A stretch of DNA of 39,800 bases from Bacteroidota bacterium (GTDB lineage Bacteria > Bacteroidota > Bacteroidia > Bacteroidales > GWE2-29-8): positions 1-39,800 of the forward strand of contig JAUZOY010000004.1 of NCBI GenBank assembly GCA_030706235.1, in the 5' to 3' direction. This document shows, in pieces, positions 35,581-39,800 of the stretch. A model generated the notes under the pieces. It was given only the letters and a program-made list of their open reading frames with translations, was not told the DNA's origin and did no database searches. Numbering within the stretch: position 1 is the first letter of the stretch; each line of letters begins with the position of its first letter. Position numbers and translations under genes: made by a program.

Positions 35581-37104
35581 TTAGCTGATAGTTATTGATT
35601 TATAGTTTCTCATTCTCGCAATAGTTTTATTTTTTCCAAGTACGCTCATTATTTCAAAAACAGAAGGTCCTTGTGCAAGTCCTGTGAGAACTAATCTTAA
35701 TGGTGCAAGTACATCGCTGTTCGAAAAATTATTCTTTTCAAGAAATTCTTTAAAACATTCCTCAACTGTAGTTAAATCAAATAAATTCAGCTTTTCAAAT
35801 TCAGAAGCAAGCATTTCCATAATTTCAGGCGATTTTTCTTTCCATCTTTTTTTCACTGCTGTTTTATCATATTCCTCTGGAGCTATGAAAAAGTATGGGC
35901 CTTGTTCCCAAAATTCTTTAGCAAAATTTACTCTGCTTTTTAGTGTATTACATACTTCAGCGATATAATTAATATCAGCATTAATTCCTTTTTCCTGCAA
36001 AAATGGTTTATATAATTCTGCCAGTGTCAGATTATCTTTAGCCACTAAATATTGGTGGTTAAACCATTTGGCTTTGTTTACGTCAAATTTTGAACCGGAC
36101 TTTCCAACTTTTTCCATTGAAAAGAGATTAATAAGTTCATCCATTGAAAATATTTCCTGTTCAGTTCCTGAATTCCATCCGAGGAATGCAAGTATATTTA
36201 CAACTGCTTCAGGAAAATATCCTGATTCTCTGTATCCTGAAGAAAGTTCACCTGTTGTGGGGTCGTTCCAGTTTAAAGGAAATACAGGAAATCCAAGCTT
36301 GTCACCATCCCTCTTACTTAATTTTCCTTTTCCATCTGGTTTAAGTAATAGTGGCAGATGAGCAAATTCAGGCATTTCTTTCTCCCAGCCAAGGAAACGA
36401 TAGAGAAGGACATGGAGTGGGGCAGAAGGTAACCATTCTTCTCCTCTTATTACATGAGTTATTTTCATCAGGTAGTCATCTACAACATTAGCAAGATGAT
36501 ATGTCGGCATGCCATCAGATTTGAATAGTACTTTATCATCCAGTATAGAAGTCTGAACTGTTACCAACCCTCTAATTTTATCATATACCTGTACTTCCGT
36601 ATTTTCAGGTATCTTAATCCTTATTACATAATGGACACCACTTTCAATTCTTTTTTTGACTTCATCTGCAGGTAAGGTAAGAGAGTTTTTCATGTTCCCT
36701 CTTGTCTGAGAATCATATTGTTGAGAAGAACTTCCTGCGTTTTTAAGCTTTTCACGCATAGCTTCCAGCTCTTCCGGAGTATCAAATGCATAATAAGCAT
36801 GGCCTTCTTTAACAAGCTTTTCAGCGTATTGTTTGTATATATGCTTTCTCTCAGATTGACGGTAAGGCCCATAAGAACCACCAATATGAACTCCCTCATC
36901 AAATTTAATATTCAGCCATTCCAGGCTTTCAATTATATATTTTTCTGCTCCGGGCACATACCGTGTCTGATCTGTATCTTCTATTCTGAGAATAAACTCA
37001 CCATTATTCTTTTTTGCAAAAAGATAATTATATAATGCTGTCCTTACTCCACCAATATGAAGCGGTCCTGTCGGACTTGGTGCAAACCTTACTCTTACTT
37101 TCAT
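35581..37104 (-). CDS. gltX: Glutamyl-tRNA synthetase
   Basis: Charges tRNA-Glu with glutamate. The 507-residue class I synthetase has the HIGH-type motif PSPTGPLHIGG (9-19) and the KMSKS-type motif KLSKRDG (261-267). RIEDTDQTRYV (40-50) and HVIRGEEWLPSAPLHVLLY (about 217-235) are glutamate/tRNA-binding signatures. The C-terminal anticodon domain is bacterial in type. After KLSKRDG there is a Bacteroidota-style GDKLGFPVFPLNW insertion. Whether it also misacylates tRNA-Gln cannot be decided here. Convergent with the S46 peptidase gene. Confidence 0.97.
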   Translation of the reverse strand: MKVRVRFAPSPTGPLHIGGVRTALYNYLFAKKNNGEFILRIEDTDQTRYVPGAEKYIIESLEWLNIKFDEGVHIGGSYGPYRQSERKHIYKQYAEKLVKEGHAYYAFDTPEELEAMREKLKNAGSSSQQYDSQTRGNMKNSLTLPADEVKKRIESGVHYVIRIKIPENTEVQVYDKIRGLVTVQTSILDDKVLFKSDGMPTYHLANVVDDYLMKITHVIRGEEWLPSAPLHVLLYRFLGWEKEMPEFAHLPLLLKPDGKGKLSKRDGDKLGFPVFPLNWNDPTTGELSSGYRESGYFPEAVVNILAFLGWNSGTEQEIFSMDELINLFSMEKVGKSGSKFDVNKAKWFNHQYLVAKDNLTLAELYKPFLQEKGINADINYIAEVCNTLKSRVNFAKEFWEQGPYFFIAPEEYDKTAVKKRWKEKSPEIMEMLASEFEKLNLFDLTTVEECFKEFLEKNNFSNSDVLAPLRLVLTGLAQGPSVFEIMSVLGKNKTIARMRNYKSITIS

Positions 37105-37243
37105 TTTAATTTATTTATTATAATGGGTAATTAAATTACAATTTGTAAATTTTATGCCTCATTTTTTAACTATGAAAAAGCATATAATCTATTCCAATTT
37201 ATGAACACCGTTAATTTTATTAGATTCATAAATTTTTCAGCTG

Positions 37244-37251
37244 CAAAATTA
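37244..37251 (-). promoter_or_regulatory. Possible -7 element of gltX
   Basis: TAATTTTG on the minus strand matches TAnnTTTG but lies 139 nt before the gltX ATG, so the leader would be long. Weak call. Confidence 0.25.
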
Positions 37252-37326
37252 CAATTTATCATTAAATTATCGTTCAGAATTTATTTTCAAATATTACCGG
37301 ATTATGTTCGTTATTAAAAAATTATA

Positions 37327-37334
37327 TACCTTTA
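37327..37334 (+). promoter_or_regulatory. Probable -7 element of the 647-residue T9SS protein gene
   Basis: TACCTTTA differs from TAnnTTTG only in the last base, 31 nt before the ATG at 37366. Confidence 0.35.
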
Positions 37335-37365
37335 CAAAATTGTAGTCTTTTTTTATTAATAATTA

Positions 37366-39309
37366 ATGCATAGAAAAAAAATATTTAGGATATTATTATC
37401 CTTTTTAGCAATCTTTTTGTTATATATTAATGGTTTATTTGCACAGGGTGATACCTGCGAATCTGCTTTAACTCTTCCAAATCTGGTAAATTATAAATCT
37501 GCTCCGGATGCATTTAATAACATAGGTGCAAATTTAACAAAGTATAGTAATCCTTCCTGCTGGAAATATAGTGGCAATGAAGTATGGTTTAAATTTACTG
37601 CTATTGGTACAGATGTTGACATTACTGTTACCGGGAAAACCGATAGTACCGTTACCGGAACTTTGTTAAATCCTGAAGTAACTTTATATAACCTGGTGAA
37701 TCCATGCGATTTTCTTACTCCTCATCAGTCTGTATGTGGTGTTCAAAAAGGGAAGTATAATGTAGTTTCAATATATAACGGAGGTCTAAAACCAGGGAAA
37801 GAATATTATATTCAGGTTAATGGAAGTAATCAGGGTACTTTTGGCCTGTTAATAGATAATTATAATCCTCCTCCTTCTCCAAGTAGCGATTGTATAACTG
37901 CCAATACCTTGACCACAAGTTTTGATCCGGTTAATATACCTACATTTGCAGGTGGGGCAGGAAAAGATAATATGGAAGCAGCCGGTACTTGTATAAATCC
38001 GGATAGCAAAGATATATTTGCCGAGAAAAATACTGTCTGGTATAAATGGATATGCAAATCATCAGGTAGTCTTACTTTTACATTAACCCCTGCAGATACG
38101 GCAGATGATATTGATTTTGTTCTGTTTTTGCTACCTGATGGACAATGTAGTCAAAAAGTAATGTTACGTTGTGATGCTTCAGGTTATACCGGACCAACAG
38201 GAATGAGTATGACTGCAAAAAATTATACCGAAGAGGGGGGGACCGGAAAAGGACAGAATAATTTTGTTAAAAATATTAATATGGTAGAAGGTGAAACATA
38301 TGCTCTTATGATTGAGAATTTTTCCTCAAAAGGAGCTATAAAAAATGTATTTGGAGGAACAGGTTCTTTTCTGGGAACTTTATCAAAGTTTGATTTGTCA
38401 GACAGCAATTCAGTTGTTTGTGACACGTCAACATATATTACTCTTGTAAACAAGTCTGAAAATGCAAATATTTATTCGTGGACTTTTGGAAAAGATGCTA
38501 ATATACAATCTTCAAATCTTAAAACTCCTCCACCTATAAAATATAACACTTTTGGTGAAAAAACTATATTCCTGCAAGCACAAAAAGGTAATGGTAAACC
38601 GGCTTATAGCACTAAAGTAATCTATGTGAGACCTAATCCTGCTTTTTATATAAAAGATTATGATTGCAGTGGCTATGCAACTCTTTCATCTTCATTTCAA
38701 GATTCTCTTAATAAATATAGCTGGTCAACAGGTGCAACTTCAGATTCAATTACAGTGAAAAAACCTGTGAGTTATTCACGTAATGATATTAAATCCGATA
38801 ACTATTCACTACAATTAGTTGATAGATATGGATGTAAAAGCGCTAATTCAATAGCTGTAAAAGGTATAGTTAATTTAATTGATACTACAGTAGCCGACGG
38901 AAATTCAATGACTCTTGACCCCGGTAGTTATGGAACAGGATACTCATATAAATGGAGCACAGGAGAAAAAACTCAAACCATTTCTGTGAAGGATCCAGGA
39001 GATTATACCGTTTCTGTAACTTATGATTCAACAGGGTGTTCTACAGAAAATAAATGGAATATATTTACGGTAACAAATGTTATTACTCCAAATGGTGATG
39101 GCAAAAATGATTATTTAGTGATTAAATCTCCGAATCCTGATGCTCATAGAAGATTAACTATTATTGATCGTTGGGGTAGAAAAATCTATTCTTCAGAAAA
39201 TTACCTGAATAATTGGAATGCGAAAGACAATACTGAAGGTACTTATTTTTATATTCTTGAACTTCCTGATGGAAGAAGTACTAAGGGTATAATTACAGTG
39301 GTAAAATAA
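37366..39309 (+). CDS. Secreted PKD-domain protein with type B T9SS C-terminal domain
   Basis: A 647-residue protein with a signal peptide (about 1-26, ending NGLFA before QGDTCESA). Two similar beta-sandwich modules (about 27-165 and 175-340), each beginning with a DTC.SA or DCITA motif and a NEVWFKF or NTVWYKW strand, resemble bacterial pre-peptidase C-terminal domains. A PKD-like domain (about 345-422, with NIYSWTFGKDA) follows. Two short Ig-like stretches contain WSTGATSDSI and WSTGEKTQTI. The type B sorting domain (about 567-647) has FTVTNVITPNGDGKNDYLVI, RRLTIIDRWGRKIY and EGTYFYILELPDG. No catalytic domain is seen. A surface or secreted structural role is inferred. Confidence 0.9.
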   Translation: MHRKKIFRILLSFLAIFLLYINGLFAQGDTCESALTLPNLVNYKSAPDAFNNIGANLTKYSNPSCWKYSGNEVWFKFTAIGTDVDITVTGKTDSTVTGTLLNPEVTLYNLVNPCDFLTPHQSVCGVQKGKYNVVSIYNGGLKPGKEYYIQVNGSNQGTFGLLIDNYNPPPSPSSDCITANTLTTSFDPVNIPTFAGGAGKDNMEAAGTCINPDSKDIFAEKNTVWYKWICKSSGSLTFTLTPADTADDIDFVLFLLPDGQCSQKVMLRCDASGYTGPTGMSMTAKNYTEEGGTGKGQNNFVKNINMVEGETYALMIENFSSKGAIKNVFGGTGSFLGTLSKFDLSDSNSVVCDTSTYITLVNKSENANIYSWTFGKDANIQSSNLKTPPPIKYNTFGEKTIFLQAQKGNGKPAYSTKVIYVRPNPAFYIKDYDCSGYATLSSSFQDSLNKYSWSTGATSDSITVKKPVSYSRNDIKSDNYSLQLVDRYGCKSANSIAVKGIVNLIDTTVADGNSMTLDPGSYGTGYSYKWSTGEKTQTISVKDPGDYTVSVTYDSTGCSTENKWNIFTVTNVITPNGDGKNDYLVIKSPNPDAHRRLTIIDRWGRKIYSSENYLNNWNAKDNTEGTYFYILELPDGRSTKGIITVVK

Positions 39310-39339
39310 ATATCAAATTCCTATTAATAATTCCTTTAA

Positions 39340-39800
39340 TTATTTTTTTGTAAAAACTTCTGAAACATTATCAAAGTTTGCATAATATTTTCCTTTAGGT
39401 AGTGATGAAACATCAACTTTATTATCATAACCTGATAAAATTAAGTTAAGATTCATGTCCATTATTTCATAAAGAGTAGATCCTGAGAATTTTAATTCAT
39501 TTTCGGCTTTTTGAGTTAGAAGTTGAATAAGTTTACTTGTAGATTTAAACTTTGTTTCAGCTTTCACTTCAATCTCTTTATTGTTATCGAATTCTCTTAT
39601 TCTTATGTTATTTACTCCAAAATGCGGGTGAATTTCTGTATAATATACATAATTTGAAGCTTTATTTGCCCTGCTTTTTACTTTTGCAACTTCCACCCAA
39701 CGTTTCCATCTGTATTGTTCAACAATATATACAGTATTCGGTGTTTCACCAATAGTTTCCCATGTAACCTTCCCGTTTTTATCTATATTAAATTTTTTTA
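39340..39800 (-). CDS. C-terminal end of a secreted protein with a T9SS-like tail (cut by window edge)
   Basis: The frame is open from the stop at 39340 through the right edge, 153 codons, so the start lies outside the window. A GTG at 39696 is internal, not a start, because coding sequence continues upstream (VTWETIGETPNTVYIVEQYR). The visible part holds an Fn3-like strand pattern (VEQYRWKRWVEVAKVKSR ... YYTEIHPHFGVNNIRIREFD), as seen before sorting domains in Bacteroidota. It ends with YEIMDMNLNLILSGYDNKVD followed by VSSLPKGKYYANF, which matches the last part of a type A T9SS domain. What the full protein does cannot be told from this piece. Confidence 0.75.
   Translation of the reverse strand, partial: KKFNIDKNGKVTWETIGETPNTVYIVEQYRWKRWVEVAKVKSRANKASNYVYYTEIHPHFGVNNIRIREFDNNKEIEVKAETKFKSTSKLIQLLTQKAENELKFSGSTLYEIMDMNLNLILSGYDNKVDVSSLPKGKYYANFDNVSEVFTKK

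Noticed and set aside
39340-39696. A complete 118-residue gene starting at GTG 39696
   Set aside because: The same frame continues without a stop to the window edge and reads as secreted-protein sequence, so this is an internal Val codon of a partial gene.

Overview
The window is an AT-rich (about 30% GC by eye) chromosomal stretch from a member of the Bacteroidota. The reasons are five secreted or broken proteins ending in type IX secretion (T9SS) sorting domains of both type A and type B, an S46 dipeptidyl-peptidase, a DUF4199 + GT2 gene pair, the order DUF177-rpmF-plsX-fabH, starts without clear Shine-Dalgarno sequences, and many copies of the Bacteroidota -7 promoter element TAnnTTTG just upstream of genes. 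The order or genus cannot be named from this sequence. No rRNA, tRNA, CRISPR array or insertion sequence was seen.

Layout. 1-4.9 kb (+): clpC, an APC-family amino-acid permease and smpB, closed by a perfect 16-bp terminator palindrome shared with the next gene. 4.9-8.4 kb (-): a 1153-residue T9SS-secreted, Ig/Fn3-repeat surface protein. 8.6-11.2 kb (+): ATP-type PEP carboxykinase and an isolated ccmB. 11.2-16.2 kb (-): a polyprenyl-phosphate-type GT2 with its DUF4199 partner, a YqgE/AlgH protein, RNase R and ribosome recycling factor. 16.4-19.2 kb (-): the DUF177-rpmF-plsX-fabH operon, which joins ribosomal protein L32 to phospholipid and fatty acid initiation. A 507-bp gap without a gene follows. 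19.7-20.9 kb (-): plsY and a TPR protein.

20.9-30.0 kb (-) is a surface polysaccharide locus. In transcription order it holds a methyltransferase, a hexapeptide acyltransferase, a GT2, a polysaccharide deacetylase with a T9SS tail, two GT4-like glycosyltransferases, a 529-residue GT-B-like protein of unknown exact activity, and gmd. The deacetylase is broken by one frameshift and one in-frame stop while its catalytic motifs and sorting domain are still readable.

30.3-39.8 kb: an SPFH/stomatin protein (+), a type B T9SS protein (-), an unrecognised small basic protein (-), an S46 peptidase with DPP7-like specificity residue (+), gltX (-), a second type B T9SS protein (+), and the C-terminal end of another secreted protein running off the right edge (-).

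Most of the window is conserved housekeeping. The accessory content is the polysaccharide locus and the secreted repeat proteins. I did not find a clearly new multi-gene system. The best leads are the decaying secreted deacetylase, the 529-residue protein, the unknown 146-residue ORF and the terminator placed between frr and rnr.
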